Position numbers and translations under genes: made by a program. From Aurantimicrobium minutum (GTDB taxonomy: Bacteria; Actinomycetota; Actinomycetes; Actinomycetales; Microbacteriaceae), in assembly GCF_029894165.1 (NCBI RefSeq), contig NZ_JARXXU010000001.1:682001-746000 (forward strand): 64,000 bases of DNA, read 5' to 3'. The notes below the pieces were generated by a model. It was not told the origin of the DNA. It did no database searches and saw only the letters and a list, made by a program, of their open reading frames with translations. The stretch's first letter is position 1. Each line of letters begins with the position of its first letter. This document shows, piece by piece, positions 17,105 to 27,223 of this stretch.

Positions 17105-18358
17105 GTGGCATTGGTTTTCCTAGGAACTGACTTTCACGATTCTGCACTTTCCACATTGGAATTTTTAGAGCAGGCATCGTCGAAAATTTTGCGTTCCCTC
17201 CACCAGGAGAGCGCACCGTTAGAAGGAGCTATCGTTCTTTCTACGTGTAATCGCTTCGAAATTTACTGTGAGTCAGACCTTTTTCATCCGGCACTTGAGT
17301 TCATCACGCACGCTATTTCGCAGCACGTGCCTTTGTCTCCCCAAGATATCAATGAGATGTTGCGAGTGTTATACGCCGATGCAGTTCCTGAGCATTTGTT
17401 TTCTGTCGCGGCTGGTCTGGAATCGATGGTTGTCGGTGAAGAAGAAATTGCCGGCCAAGTAAAAAGGGCACTCGCAAGCACGCAAAAAATCAACTTCTCC
17501 ACGAAATCACTGAATCAGTTGTTTCAAACGGCCTCTAAAGTTGCCAAATCAGTCACCACGCAAACAGGTCTTGGGGCGTCGGGACGTTCCATCGTGACGA
17601 CCGCACTTGATATTGCACAAGAACATATCGATTCGTGGGAGCACTCCTCGGCGCTCGTCATCGGTACGGGAGCATATTCCCGCGTAGTGACGGCAGCTTT
17701 GCAGAAACGTGGCGTCATAGACATTTCTGTCTACTCCCGGTCTGGTCGGGCAGATAAATTTGCAGAGCTGCATGGCATCCGCTCCATAACACGGCAGGAA
17801 TTAGCTTCAGAAATTGCCCGGACTCACATCACAATCAGCGCTAGCGGTTCGCAAGGTTACGCCCTAGATCAGGACATCGCGCAGCAAGTGCTTGAGTTTA
17901 GGAAGAACACTGCACCAGTGGTTGTGGTGGATGTTGCGCTTTCTCGAGATGTCGCCCCGGAATTGAGCCAGCGGCCTGAGTTTTTTATCATTGATCTCGA
18001 ACATATTCGAGACAATTCAGCACCTGAACATGTCGAATCACTTACCAAGGCAAGGCAGTTAGTCCACTCATCTGTAGTGGAATTCACGGGCGCTCTAGCC
18101 GCACATTCTGTGGACCACGTCGTTTCGGCACTTCGCGCGCATGTGGGCCTGTGGGTCGATGAAGAGATTGAAAATGTAAGAAAAAAATCAGGGGACGAAA
18201 CCGCTCGTGAAGTTCAGAAATCTCTGAGAAAAGTTACCAACGCGATTTTGCATGCCCCCTCGGTGAAAGCTCGGGAACTTGCCGTTGATGGCAACCAGGA
18301 AGATTACATTCACGCTGTCCGGCTGCTTTTTGACCTGGAAGGGGCTCCACATGACTAA
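17105..18358 (+). CDS. hemA: Glutamyl-tRNA reductase
   Basis: First committed enzyme of the C5 tetrapyrrole pathway, reducing glutamyl-tRNA(Glu) to glutamate-1-semialdehyde with NADPH. It has 417 aa. The catalytic cysteine is C48 in LSTCNRFEIY. MVVGEEEIAGQVKRA and the NADPH-domain VIGTGAYSRV motif are typical. The start is GTG at 17105; no strong SD is seen. It is the first gene of hemA-hemC-hemD-hemB-hemL-tetR. Base composition is noticeably more A/T-rich than that of rsmI or metG on either side of the island. Confidence 0.94.
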   Translation: MALVFLGTDFHDSALSTLEFLEQASSKILRSLHQESAPLEGAIVLSTCNRFEIYCESDLFHPALEFITHAISQHVPLSPQDINEMLRVLYADAVPEHLFSVAAGLESMVVGEEEIAGQVKRALASTQKINFSTKSLNQLFQTASKVAKSVTTQTGLGASGRSIVTTALDIAQEHIDSWEHSSALVIGTGAYSRVVTAALQKRGVIDISVYSRSGRADKFAELHGIRSITRQELASEIARTHITISASGSQGYALDQDIAQQVLEFRKNTAPVVVVDVALSRDVAPELSQRPEFFIIDLEHIRDNSAPEHVESLTKARQLVHSSVVEFTGALAAHSVDHVVSALRAHVGLWVDEEIENVRKKSGDETAREVQKSLRKVTNAILHAPSVKARELAVDGNQEDYIHAVRLLFDLEGAPHD

Positions 18359-19274
18359 GTTACGCGTGGGTACTCGTTCAAGTTTGTTGGCTTTGACTCA
18401 GACAAGAAAATTCGTTGCGGACCTCTGTGAAGTTCACCCCTACATTTCTATTGAAGAAGTGCACATCCAGACCCAGGGTGACACCAGTACAGAACCCCTG
18501 AGTCAGTCCACGACTCCTGGGCTGTTTGTCTCCGAGCTCCGGTCAGCGTTGCTTGAAGGAAAAGTGGACTTCCTTGTTCATTCAATGAAGGATCTTCCGG
18601 CAGCCGCATTTCCGGGAATAGTTACCGCCTGTGTTCCATTGCGGGAAGATGCCCGTGATGCCCTCGTGAGTAACGGGCATCTGACACTTCGCGAACTGCC
18701 AGCCGATGCATTAGTGGGGACGTCGTCTCCGCGGCGGGCGGCAGCTGTTCGTCGAGTTCGTCCTGACCTTCGTGTGCACTCAATTCGTGGCAATGTGGAT
18801 ACACGAATCCACAAGGTGCGTACCGGAGAATTTGACGCCACTATTTTGGCTGTCGCGGGACTGAATAGAATTCATCGGCAAGATGAAATTAGTGAATATT
18901 TCACCACCGAGTTCGTTGCCGCAGCAGGTCAAGGAGCACTCAGTATTGAGTGTCGTTCAGATGACGCAAAGACGTTCGCGTTGCTTCGAGAGTGTAACGA
19001 TCGGGAGTCAGAACTCATCACGACGGCAGAGCGTGCTGTCCTTCTGGGGCTCAATGCCGGCTGTTCAACTGCTATCGGTGCATCGGGTCATTTTGTAAAC
19101 TCGCTTTTGTCGCTCACAGCTGAACTCGCGGTGGAGTCCACTGGCGAGGTAGCTTCCGTGTCACAGCGCCTCACGCTGAGGAATCCGTCACTGCGCAGTG
19201 CAACTGAGCTGGGTTTAGAACTTGCTGCACAGCTCGCTGCGCATCCCCTCGCATCTCGGGCTGCGTGGTCATGA
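18351..19274 (+). CDS. hemC: Hydroxymethylbilane synthase (porphobilinogen deaminase)
   Basis: Polymerises four porphobilinogens into hydroxymethylbilane. The start chosen is the ATG at 18351 (MTKLRVGTRSS), overlapping the hemA stop by 8 bp and giving 307 aa; the in-frame upstream extension lies inside hemA and is unlikely. Motifs: RVGTRSSLLALTQT, the catalytic Asp in HSMKDLP (D81), SSPRRAA, and C238 (GLNAGCSTAIGA), the expected dipyrromethane-cofactor cysteine. It is translationally coupled to hemA upstream and to hemD downstream. Confidence 0.95.
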   Translation: MTKLRVGTRSSLLALTQTRKFVADLCEVHPYISIEEVHIQTQGDTSTEPLSQSTTPGLFVSELRSALLEGKVDFLVHSMKDLPAAAFPGIVTACVPLREDARDALVSNGHLTLRELPADALVGTSSPRRAAAVRRVRPDLRVHSIRGNVDTRIHKVRTGEFDATILAVAGLNRIHRQDEISEYFTTEFVAAAGQGALSIECRSDDAKTFALLRECNDRESELITTAERAVLLGLNAGCSTAIGASGHFVNSLLSLTAELAVESTGEVASVSQRLTLRNPSLRSATELGLELAAQLAAHPLASRAAWS

Positions 19275-20014
19275 ACATCCTTCTGATTCGTCCGCACCGG
19301 AACGACGTGGATGCAACTGCGCTTTTGGCCCAGGGAATCTCAAGTGTCAGCGATCCCTTTCTCGTGGTGACCCCCACTAGAAACGCGGCGGGAGCGCAAC
19401 GAATGCTCAATGTGCTGATATCGGGCGAACCGTGTTGGTTCGTGTTGACAAGCACAAATGCGCTGTCTTTTTTTGAACAGGCTCTGCCCAGCATCAACCT
19501 GCATGAGGTCTTTCGCGCTAACCCCCACGTGAGATATGCAGCAATAGGAAAACAGACGGCTCACCAGTTAACCGCGTGCGGTGTGGAGGACGTAGTCGTT
19601 GCACAAACCAGTTATGCACGCTCGCTTCTCGAAGAACTGATGAACTACCCGCCTACTCCAGTTGTTATCCCACGCGGTTCACTGGCCATGCAAACTCTGG
19701 ATTTTGCTTTACGCCAAGCCGGCTATGACGTCATTTCCGAAGTTTTGTATGACACCACTTACCGGCATCAAACCCCTCCGAGCTTGGAAGCCATTCGGCG
19801 TGACGAGTTTGACGCGGTTCTCTTACGCTCTCCCAGCGCGGCGCGAGCTTTTGATCATTTCACCTCACACAGCAGCCTTCCTGTTGTGTGTGCAGGAACT
19901 ACCACCGCAGAACATGCGCGTTCATTGGAACTCAATGTTGTGTTGGTGTGTGAAGACCCAGACCCAGAAGCGGTTGCACTCGATATCGCAGATTACGCGA
20001 AAGGAAACGCATGA
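19271..20014 (+). CDS. hemD: Uroporphyrinogen-III synthase
   Basis: Cyclises and inverts ring D of hydroxymethylbilane. This family is poorly conserved, so the assignment rests on the fold-type pattern (NILLIRPHRND at the start, VFVLTSTNAL-like WFVLTSTNALSFFEQ, AAIGKQTAHQL, VLLRSPSAARAF) and on its exact place between hemC and hemB. The ATG at 19271 overlaps the hemC stop (ATGA); a GTG six bases upstream is an alternative. It has 247 aa and stands alone, not fused to a methyltransferase as in many actinobacteria. Confidence 0.85.
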   Translation: MNILLIRPHRNDVDATALLAQGISSVSDPFLVVTPTRNAAGAQRMLNVLISGEPCWFVLTSTNALSFFEQALPSINLHEVFRANPHVRYAAIGKQTAHQLTACGVEDVVVAQTSYARSLLEELMNYPPTPVVIPRGSLAMQTLDFALRQAGYDVISEVLYDTTYRHQTPPSLEAIRRDEFDAVLLRSPSAARAFDHFTSHSSLPVVCAGTTTAEHARSLELNVVLVCEDPDPEAVALDIADYAKGNA

Positions 20015-20982
20015 CTACTCGCCGCCCACGACGTTTGAGGAGAACTGAATCGCTTCGACAGCTCGTCGCAAATGTGCACATTCATCCCAGTGACCTGATG
20101 TTGCCAATATTTGTCAAGGAAGGACTTACCGAACCACAGGAAATAACAGGGCTTCCGGGGGTTCTTCAACACACCGAGGAATCTTTCCTTTCCGTTTTAG
20201 ATGCCGCCCGCGATGCAGGAATTGTGTCGGTCATGTTTTTTGCTGTCCCCCTCGATCGGGATGAAACAGGCAGTCAAGCTTGCCGCTCTGATGGCATCTT
20301 GTCTCGGGTCATTCGCCGAGCACGAGGTCATGTGGGAGATCAGATGGTTGTGGTCGCCGATTTGTGTCTCGATGAATTCACCAGCCATGGCCACTGCGGC
20401 GTACTCGATGACCGTGGCGAGGTGGATAACGACGCGACATTGACGCACTACGTTTCGATGGCCACAGTTCTGGCTCAAGCCGGAGCAGATCTATTGGGAA
20501 CGAGCGGAATGATGGACGGTCAAGTGGGGGCTGTTCGGACAGGGCTTGATCAGGCGGGTTTTAGCAGCGTAGGGATTTTGGCGTATGGCGCGAAATACGC
20601 CTCCAATTTTTATGGGCCTTTTAGAAATGCAGTTGACTCACAACTGGTTGGCGACCGGAAAACGTATCAACAAGACTTTCGTCGAAGCGGAGAGGGGATT
20701 GACGAAGTTCTTTTGGATTGCGAGCAGGGCGCAGACATCGTGATGGTTAAGCCAGCCCTGCTTTATTTGGATGTCCTCTCGCAGGTATCACAGCGGACAA
20801 CTATTCCTGTGGCTGCTTACATCATCTCCGGCGAATACTCGATGGTTGAGGTTGCGGCAGCGGCTGGTGTTGTAGATCGGGAAAGCACAATTCTGGAGAT
20901 ACTTACCGCAGTCAAGCGCGCGGGTGCAGACATTATCTGTACTTACTGGGCCCTCGAGTTCGCAGAAAAGTTAGGAAAGTAA
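20011..20982 (+). CDS. hemB: Delta-aminolevulinic acid dehydratase (porphobilinogen synthase)
   Basis: Condenses two 5-aminolevulinate molecules to porphobilinogen. It has 323 aa. Schiff-base lysines are K195 ([14 protein letters not shown]) and K247 (VMVKPALLY). The metal-site region [14 protein letters not shown] keeps C119 and C129 but has D121 where Zn-type enzymes have the middle cysteine, an intermediate form seen in other actinobacteria. Its start overlaps the hemD stop by 4 bp (ATGA). Confidence 0.95.
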   Translation: MTTRRPRRLRRTESLRQLVANVHIHPSDLMLPIFVKEGLTEPQEITGLPGVLQHTEESFLSVLDAARDAGIVSVMFFAVPLDRDETGSQACRSDGILSRVIRRARGHVGDQMVVVADLCLDEFTSHGHCGVLDDRGEVDNDATLTHYVSMATVLAQAGADLLGTSGMMDGQVGAVRTGLDQAGFSSVGILAYGAKYASNFYGPFRNAVDSQLVGDRKTYQQDFRRSGEGIDEVLLDCEQGADIVMVKPALLYLDVLSQVSQRTTIPVAAYIISGEYSMVEVAAAAGVVDRESTILEILTAVKRAGADIICTYWALEFAEKLGK

Positions 20983-20983
20983 C

Positions 20984-22363
20984 GTGGCCACTACCTCTCG
21001 TTCTCAGATCTGGCACGAACGTGCCCAACACTCCATTCCAGGCGGTGTGAGCTCGCCCGTAAGAGCTTTCAATTCAGTAGGGGGGACTCCCCGTTACTTT
21101 GTGAAAGGAGAAGGTTCCCGCATCTGGGATGTGGACGGTAACTCTTACGTTGACTTGGTGGGTTCATGGGGCCCCATGATCGCCGGACATGCACATCCGG
21201 AAGTGGTCGGGCGGGTTCGGTCAACCTTGGAGAACTCTTTCTCTTTCGGGGCTGCCTCTCCCGGTGAAGTTGAACTGGCAGAAGAGATCATTCGTCGCGT
21301 ACCTGCCTGTGAGCGCGTCAGGTTTGTATCTTCTGGCACGGAAGCTGTAATGACAGCAGTCCGACTCGCCCGGGCTGCTACGGGACGCTCACTGATTGTG
21401 AAGTTTGCAGGCTGTTATCACGGACATTCAGATGCTTTACTCGTCCAGGCGGGTTCAGGGATAGCAACATTAGGTTTGCCCAACTCGCCGGGAGTGACCG
21501 TGGGGCAAACGCAGGACACTATTGTGCTGCCATACAACGACGTTGTTGCTCTTGATGAACTCTTTTCTCTACGTGGTGACGAGATTGCAGCTGTCATTAC
21601 TGAACCGACCCCTGCAAATATGGGTGTTGTTCCTCCTGTGCCAGGCTTCAATGCGTTGATTGCAGAGCTGACCTCAACCCATGGTGCTCTCTTTATCCTT
21701 GATGAAGTGATGACTGGATTTCGCATCTCGCGGGGTGGATGGTGGGGGAAATACGGTCAAGCAGAGGGATGGACTCCAGACCTGTTCACTTTTGGAAAAG
21801 TCATAGGCGGTGGAATGCCTCTTGCGGCTGTGGGCGGTAAAGCAACCGTCATGAACATCCTGGCGCCATTAGGTAACGTGTATCAAGCGGGTACCCTCAG
21901 TGGAAACCCGGTTGCTACGGCAGCTGGCTTGTCCACCTTAGAGTTGTGTGACGAGGAGCTGTATCGCAGGATTGATTTCCTCGCAGAGGAAATCGGTCAG
22001 GGCATTAGCTCTGCCCTTACAGAGCAAAGTGTTGCGCACTCATATCAGCACGCAGGCAATCTTTTCTCTTTCTTTTTTACTCCACAAGGCGTGGAAAACT
22101 TTGCCCAAGCTCAACAGCAAGATACCCAGGCATTTTCAGTATTTTTCCACGCTTTGCTCGAACATGGAGTCTCAATACCGCCCTCAGCATTTGAAGCGTG
22201 GTTTGTCTCTAACGCTCTTTCAGATGCAGATGTTGCCCAGGTTTTAGATGCAGCGCGCCATGCGTCACGAGCCGTCAAAGACTTTCAAAACAAACATAGA
22301 GTCCACTTTTCACAGTCGCCAGCCCACCTAAAATATGAAAGACATGTCACCCAACAAAGCTGA
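20984..22363 (+). CDS. hemL: Glutamate-1-semialdehyde 2,1-aminomutase
   Basis: PLP enzyme making 5-aminolevulinate from glutamate-1-semialdehyde, the second step of the C5 route. It has 459 aa. The PLP lysine is K272 in [36 protein letters not shown] and the LDEVMTGFR cofactor-contact motif are present. The start is GTG, immediately after the hemB stop. Its 3' end overlaps the following tetR gene by up to 29 bp. With hemA it shows that 5-aminolevulinate is made from glutamyl-tRNA. Confidence 0.95.
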   Translation: MATTSRSQIWHERAQHSIPGGVSSPVRAFNSVGGTPRYFVKGEGSRIWDVDGNSYVDLVGSWGPMIAGHAHPEVVGRVRSTLENSFSFGAASPGEVELAEEIIRRVPACERVRFVSSGTEAVMTAVRLARAATGRSLIVKFAGCYHGHSDALLVQAGSGIATLGLPNSPGVTVGQTQDTIVLPYNDVVALDELFSLRGDEIAAVITEPTPANMGVVPPVPGFNALIAELTSTHGALFILDEVMTGFRISRGGWWGKYGQAEGWTPDLFTFGKVIGGGMPLAAVGGKATVMNILAPLGNVYQAGTLSGNPVATAAGLSTLELCDEELYRRIDFLAEEIGQGISSALTEQSVAHSYQHAGNLFSFFFTPQGVENFAQAQQQDTQAFSVFFHALLEHGVSIPPSAFEAWFVSNALSDADVAQVLDAARHASRAVKDFQNKHRVHFSQSPAHLKYERHVTQQS

Positions 22364-22904
22364 GTTTCGTCGAGAGTCAATCCTCGAATGTGCGATTGAT
22401 TTATTAGTGGATGGCGGAGTTGAAGCGGTGACCATGCCTCGTCTCTCTCAGTGCACAGGTCTTTCACGCCCAGGTATTTACCAGTACTTTTCCTCACGCG
22501 AAGATATCTTGGGCGAAATTCTCATCAACGATATGGCTGATTTGAGCAATGAGATAGATCGAATCCTCGCCCCAATTGCAGACCCAGATGAACAAATACG
22601 GGTCTGGATTCACTACGCACTTGCCCACGTTGCAAGTCCGCAACACCGCATGATTCGGGAAATCTCGATGCAGCTACTGCCCGAAGAAAAACGGGCAGAA
22701 CTTCGTGCAATGCATGGGTATTTTCTCTCAACACTCATTTCGCCGTTGACCAAATTAGGTGTTACAAATCCCACCGCGGTCTGCAACATGATCTTCGGGG
22801 TGATTAGTGCCGCGGCAAAACGCATTAGCCAAGGTGCCACCTTTACGGAAGAGGCATCAACACTTGAAAGATTTGTTATCGCCGGAATCGAAGCTGCCCA
22901 ATAG
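22335..22904 (+). CDS. TetR-family transcriptional regulator of the haem island
   Basis: A 189-aa protein (or 186 aa from the ATG at 22344). The N-terminal TetR-type helix-turn-helix covers about residues 10-60 ([19 protein letters not shown]...; [20 protein letters not shown]). The all-helical C-terminal ligand domain is not assignable to a known ligand. It overlaps the end of hemL and is the last gene of the operon. The simplest inference is auto-regulation of the haem genes through the palindrome at 17066-17080, with haem or a precursor as effector; direct evidence is lacking. Confidence 0.85.
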   Translation: MKDMSPNKAEFRRESILECAIDLLVDGGVEAVTMPRLSQCTGLSRPGIYQYFSSREDILGEILINDMADLSNEIDRILAPIADPDEQIRVWIHYALAHVASPQHRMIREISMQLLPEEKRAELRAMHGYFLSTLISPLTKLGVTNPTAVCNMIFGVISAAAKRISQGATFTEEASTLERFVIAGIEAAQ

Positions 22905-22946
22905 CGCCGTATTTAGTGGTCCTACTGAAGAAATAGAATAGAAGTT

Positions 22947-24527
22947 ATGTCTGCCGGCAAAAGCTTTTATGTAACCACGCCTATCTTCTACGTGAACGAT
23001 GTGCCCCACATCGGGCATGCCTACACCGAGGTGGCTGCTGATGTGCTGGCGCGCTGGCATCGTCAGGCCGGAGACCGCACCTGGATGCTCACCGGTACTG
23101 ATGAGCACGGCGAAAAGATCCTCCGCACCGCCACCGCCAACGGTGCCACTCCTCAGGAGTGGGTAGACCGTCTGGTGGAGGCGTCTTGGAAGCCCATGCT
23201 GGGTACCCTCAACATCGCCAACGATGACTTCATCCGCACCACCGAGCCACGCCACGAAGAGGCCGTGAAGAAGTTCCTTCAGCACCTCTATGACAACGAC
23301 TACATCTACACCGGTGAATACGAAGGTTCCTACTGCGTGGGCTGCGAGGAATACAAGCAGGACTCGGACCTCGTCGATGGCACCGGAGAGTTCGCCGGTA
23401 TTCGCGTCTGTGCCATCCACTCCAAGCCCGTCGAGACGCTGCACGAGAAGAACTACTTCTTCCGCATGAGTGGCTTTACTCAGCCCCTGCTGGATCTCTA
23501 CGAAGCCAACCCGAACTTCATTCAGCCCGAATCTGCGCGCAACGAGGTTGTGCAGTTTGTGAAGCAGGGGCTCAACGACCTCTCTATTTCACGTTCGAGC
23601 TTCGACTGGGGCATCAAGCTCCCGTGGGATGAATCCCACGTGGTCTATGTGTGGTTTGATGCTCTGCTCAACTACATCACCGCAGCTGGGTATGGCAGCG
23701 ACCCTGAGAAGCTTGCGTCGCTCTGGCCTGCCACTCACATCGTGGGTAAGGACATCCTGCGGTTCCACGCGGTGATTTGGCCTGCCATGCTTATGGCGGC
23801 CGGTATCGAGGTTCCCCACCAGGTGTATGGCCACGGATGGCTCCTCGTTGGCGGCGAGAAGATGTCGAAGTCCAAGCTCACTGGTATTGCACCCAATGAC
23901 ATCACGGACACATTCGGAACAGACGCGTTCCGGTACTACTTCATGAGTGCCATTAGCTTCGGGCAGGACGGATCCTTTAGCTGGGAAGACCTTGCAGCCC
24001 GCTACCAAGCAGAACTGGCAAACGGTTTTGGTAACCTCGCCTCGCGCACCATTGCGATGGTGTCCCGCTACTTCGAGGGCGCTGTTCCCGCTGCAGGAGA
24101 GCTGACGCCATCCGACAAGGCCATCGTGGACGTAGTGGCCGCCGCAGCCGTGGAAGCTGATGCAGCCATTGAGCGTCTGGCTATTCACGACGCTGTCACC
24201 TCGATCTGGACCATCGTGGATGCTCTCAACGGTTACATCACGGAGCAGGAGCCCTGGGCTTTGGCCAAGGATCCTGCGAACGCAGCTCGTTTGGGCACTG
24301 TGTTGAACACCGCCACCGAGGGTCTGCGTGCTCTCGCCGTGCTGCTCTCTCCATTCATGCCCGAGGCAACCCAGAAGCTCTGGAGTGCACTCGGCGTTGA
24401 GGCTGGTTTGGGCGCTCTTGCAGCCCAGCCCATTCGCAACGCGGGCCAGTGGGGCCAGATTCCTGCGGGAACCACCGTCGGTGATCTTGATGCTCTCTTC
24501 CCCCGCATTGAATCAGTCGTTGAATAG
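22947..24527 (+). CDS. metG: Methionyl-tRNA synthetase
   Basis: Charges tRNA-Met. It has 526 aa, class I, with the HIGH motif at 21-24 (VPHIGHAYTEV) and KMSKS near residue 305 (GGEKMSKSKLTG). Partial CxxC features (YCVGCEEY) mark the connective domain. The C-terminus ends after the anticodon domain with no EMAP-like tRNA-binding extension, as in the short actinobacterial form. Composition returns to the GC-richer, codon-biased style of the core genome here. It is 9 bp upstream of tatD. Confidence 0.96.
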   Translation: MSAGKSFYVTTPIFYVNDVPHIGHAYTEVAADVLARWHRQAGDRTWMLTGTDEHGEKILRTATANGATPQEWVDRLVEASWKPMLGTLNIANDDFIRTTEPRHEEAVKKFLQHLYDNDYIYTGEYEGSYCVGCEEYKQDSDLVDGTGEFAGIRVCAIHSKPVETLHEKNYFFRMSGFTQPLLDLYEANPNFIQPESARNEVVQFVKQGLNDLSISRSSFDWGIKLPWDESHVVYVWFDALLNYITAAGYGSDPEKLASLWPATHIVGKDILRFHAVIWPAMLMAAGIEVPHQVYGHGWLLVGGEKMSKSKLTGIAPNDITDTFGTDAFRYYFMSAISFGQDGSFSWEDLAARYQAELANGFGNLASRTIAMVSRYFEGAVPAAGELTPSDKAIVDVVAAAAVEADAAIERLAIHDAVTSIWTIVDALNGYITEQEPWALAKDPANAARLGTVLNTATEGLRALAVLLSPFMPEATQKLWSALGVEAGLGALAAQPIRNAGQWGQIPAGTTVGDLDALFPRIESVVE

Positions 24528-24536
24528 TTTTTTCGT

Positions 24537-25442
24537 ATGACCGAATCGGCATATATCCGTCAGCGTGACACGAAAGCTGAACACGGTCAGAAGCGTGACC
24601 TCAGCTATCCACCGCTGCCTGAGCCGCTTCCGGTTGCTGTTTACGACAACCACACTCACCTCGAAATCTCTGACGGCGACGAGCCCATTGACTATCACGA
24701 GCACCTCGAGCGTGCGGCAGAAGTTGGAATTGTGGGCGTGATCCAGGTCGGCGGCGACGTGGAGACATCCAAGTGGTCAGCCGCGGTCGCCGCGGCAGAG
24801 CCACGCATGCTCGCAGCCGTTGCCATTCATCCCAACGAAGCCCCCAACTACGACGAGGCGGGCACCCTCGATGACGCCCTCGCGGTGATCGATGAGCTGG
24901 CTGCCTGGCCCCGAACCCGTGCGGTGGGGGAGACCGGACTGGACTTCTTCCGCACCGGTCCCGAAGGCCTGGCTGCCCAGCGCCGCTCCTTCGAAGCTCA
25001 CATCGACATTGCCAAGAAGCACGACATTGCCATGCAGATCCATGACCGTGATGCCCATGACGACGTGATTGAAACACTCTTGCGCGTAGGAGCGCCTGCA
25101 AAGACGGTGTTCCACTGTTTCTCAGGGGATGCTGCGATGGCCAAGATTGCGGCAGACAACGGCTGGTATCTCTCCTTCTCTGGAACCGTGACGTTCAAGA
25201 AGAACGAAAATCTCCGCGAGGCCCTGCGCGTGATTCCCCGTGAGCTCATCATGGTGGAGACCGACGCCCCTTTCTTGACCCCCATGCCCTACCGTGGTCG
25301 TCCGAACGCCCCCTATCTGACTCCTTTGACGGTTCGTGCGATTGCCGACGTGCTGGACACCGACCTCGGGGATCTCTGTGCCCAGATCGCGTTCAACACC
25401 GAGACGGTGTATGGCTCGTGGCAGGACGGACTGGTCGAATGA
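24537..25442 (+). CDS. tatD: TatD-family metal-dependent DNase/hydrolase
   Basis: TIM-barrel hydrolase of 301 aa. Metal-binding residues visible include HTH in the first strand (YDNHTHLEIS), the Glu of GETGLDFFRT, His in QIHDRDAHDD, HCFSGD and the Asp in VETDAPFLTP. TatD proteins act as 3'-5' exonucleases in E. coli. Gene order metG-tatD-rsmA-ispE is conserved in actinobacteria (mycobacteria have rpfB between tatD and rsmA; it is absent here). The 3' end overlaps rsmA by 4 bp. Confidence 0.92.
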   Translation: MTESAYIRQRDTKAEHGQKRDLSYPPLPEPLPVAVYDNHTHLEISDGDEPIDYHEHLERAAEVGIVGVIQVGGDVETSKWSAAVAAAEPRMLAAVAIHPNEAPNYDEAGTLDDALAVIDELAAWPRTRAVGETGLDFFRTGPEGLAAQRRSFEAHIDIAKKHDIAMQIHDRDAHDDVIETLLRVGAPAKTVFHCFSGDAAMAKIAADNGWYLSFSGTVTFKKNENLREALRVIPRELIMVETDAPFLTPMPYRGRPNAPYLTPLTVRAIADVLDTDLGDLCAQIAFNTETVYGSWQDGLVE

Positions 25443-26275
25443 GTGTGACCCTGCTCGGACCAGCTGAGATTCGTGACCTCGCCGAACTCTTGGACGTCAC
25501 CCCCACCAAAAAACTGGGGCAGAACTTTGTCATCGATGCCAACACGGTTCGCAAGATTGTGAAAGTGGCCAAGGTGGAAGCCGGCGACTCCGTAGTGGAG
25601 ATTGGGCCGGGGCTAGGTTCGCTGAGCCTGGGCATCGTCGAAGCCGGTGCGTCACTTGTTGCCGTTGAGATTGATGGTCGTCTCGCCGCACAACTGCCGA
25701 CGACCTTCGCTCAGATGGCACCGGATGCGAAACTCACTGTCATCCACGAAGACGCCATGAAGATCATGGAACTTCCCGATGAACCCACCCGGTTGGTCGC
25801 GAATCTTCCCTACAACGTCTCTGTGCCTGTTCTTCTGCACTTCCTTGAGCACTTCCCCAGCATCCGCTCGGGAGTGGTGATGGTGCAGGCCGAAGTCGGT
25901 CACCGCCTTGCCGCGGACCCAGGATCCAAGGTCTATGGCGGACCCAGCGCTAAGGCTGCCTGGTATGGAAAATGGCGCATTGCGGGAAACGTGAGCCGTC
26001 AGGTGTTCTGGCCGGTGCCGAATGTTGATTCAGTACTGGTCGGTTTTGAACGCGATGCGGTCCAGCCCGGTGACGAAGCGTTGCGTCGTCGCACCTTCGA
26101 CATCATCGACGGTGCTTTCGGCCAGCGTCGCAAGATGCTGCGCCAGGCACTGTCTGATCTGTGCGGTTCCAGCGCTGAAGCAACAGCCCTGTTGGAGAAG
26201 GCAGGCATCAACCCCACGCTTCGCGGGGAACAGCTGGGCATCGACGAATTCGTGTCGATCGCCCTTGCCAGTTAG
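25439..26275 (+). CDS. rsmA: 16S rRNA (adenine1518-N6/adenine1519-N6)-dimethyltransferase
   Basis: KsgA: dimethylates A1518 and A1519 of 16S rRNA during late 30S assembly. I start it at the ATG at 25439, which overlaps the tatD stop (ATGA), giving 278 aa. Motifs: KLGQNFVIDANTVRKIV (residues about 25-41), the SAM-binding VVEIGPGLGSLS, and the catalytic NLPYN near residue 122. The C-terminal small domain is present. It is followed 9 bp later by ispE. Confidence 0.95.
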   Translation: MSVTLLGPAEIRDLAELLDVTPTKKLGQNFVIDANTVRKIVKVAKVEAGDSVVEIGPGLGSLSLGIVEAGASLVAVEIDGRLAAQLPTTFAQMAPDAKLTVIHEDAMKIMELPDEPTRLVANLPYNVSVPVLLHFLEHFPSIRSGVVMVQAEVGHRLAADPGSKVYGGPSAKAAWYGKWRIAGNVSRQVFWPVPNVDSVLVGFERDAVQPGDEALRRRTFDIIDGAFGQRRKMLRQALSDLCGSSAEATALLEKAGINPTLRGEQLGIDEFVSIALAS

Positions 26276-26284
26276 GTTGGAGTT

Positions 26285-27223
26285 ATGACCGAGACGGGTG
26301 TTCGCGAAGTGGCTCATGTTCGAGCCCCGGGAAAGATTAATGTCTCGCTTGCTGTCGGTGCGGTCATGGACGACGGCTACCACGACGTGGCCACGACCTA
26401 CCAAGCCGTCAGCCTGTATGAAGATATCAAGGCCTATCACGCGGATGATTTCTCGGTGAGCTTTACGGGTCCTTTCGATCTCAGTGGAGTACCCCTCGAC
26501 GCCTCTAACCTGGCCATCAAAGCAGCACAGCTGCTGGCGCGCACGGCAAAATACCGCGGGGGTGTTCGTCTCGAAATTGAGAAAAACGTTCCCATCGCTG
26601 GCGGGATGGGTGGCGGCTCGGCTGATGCAGCCGGAACCCTCGTCGCCTGCGATGCACTCTGGGGAACCAACCTGGGCAAAGACGCTCTTCTCGCGTTGGC
26701 GGCCGAGCTCGGTGCTGACGTTCCTTTTGCCCTCACCGGTGGCACAGCCATTGGCACGGGCCGCGGTGACCGACTCAGCCCGGTACTGACCAGCCACGAA
26801 CATTTTGAGTGGGTGTTAGTGCCCGCAGACTTCGGTCTCAGCACTCCCGCCGTCTATGGCGAGCTGGATGCTCACCGAGAACGCCACATCGCAGACATTA
26901 AGCCCGCACCCATCTCGCCCTTGGTGGACACCGCGGTGCTGCAGGCCCTGCGTGCAGGAGACCCCCACATGTTGGCCGAGTCTCTAAGCAACGATCTGCA
27001 GGCACCTGCACTTCACCTCCAGCCTTCGCTGGTGAAGGTGCTGGAGCTGGGCGAAAAGAGCGGCGCCCTCGCCGGGATTGTCTCTGGCTCGGGTCCCACA
27101 CTGGCTTTCCTGGCTGAAGATAGTGAATCTGCCATCGATTTGCAGGTCACTCTGAGCGCTGCCGGTCACCGCGTGCTGCGGGTGTCAGGTCCCGTTCACG
27201 GCGCACGCCTGGTCAACGACTAA
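26285..27223 (+). CDS. ispE: 4-(cytidine 5'-diphospho)-2-C-methyl-D-erythritol kinase
   Basis: GHMP kinase of the MEP isoprenoid pathway, 312 aa. The N-terminal [13 protein letters not shown] and the phosphate-binding [17 protein letters not shown] (about residues 100-116) are diagnostic. [14 protein letters not shown] is the third GHMP motif. Its stop overlaps the ATG of the ABC-F gene (TAATG). It supplies isoprenoid precursors that uppS at 63 kb later elongates. Confidence 0.95.
   Translation: MTETGVREVAHVRAPGKINVSLAVGAVMDDGYHDVATTYQAVSLYEDIKAYHADDFSVSFTGPFDLSGVPLDASNLAIKAAQLLARTAKYRGGVRLEIEKNVPIAGGMGGGSADAAGTLVACDALWGTNLGKDALLALAAELGADVPFALTGGTAIGTGRGDRLSPVLTSHEHFEWVLVPADFGLSTPAVYGELDAHRERHIADIKPAPISPLVDTAVLQALRAGDPHMLAESLSNDLQAPALHLQPSLVKVLELGEKSGALAGIVSGSGPTLAFLAEDSESAIDLQVTLSAAGHRVLRVSGPVHGARLVND

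Noticed and set aside
18279-18350. N-terminal extension of hemC
   Set aside because: It lies inside hemA; the family start motif RVGTRSS begins right after the ATG at 18351.
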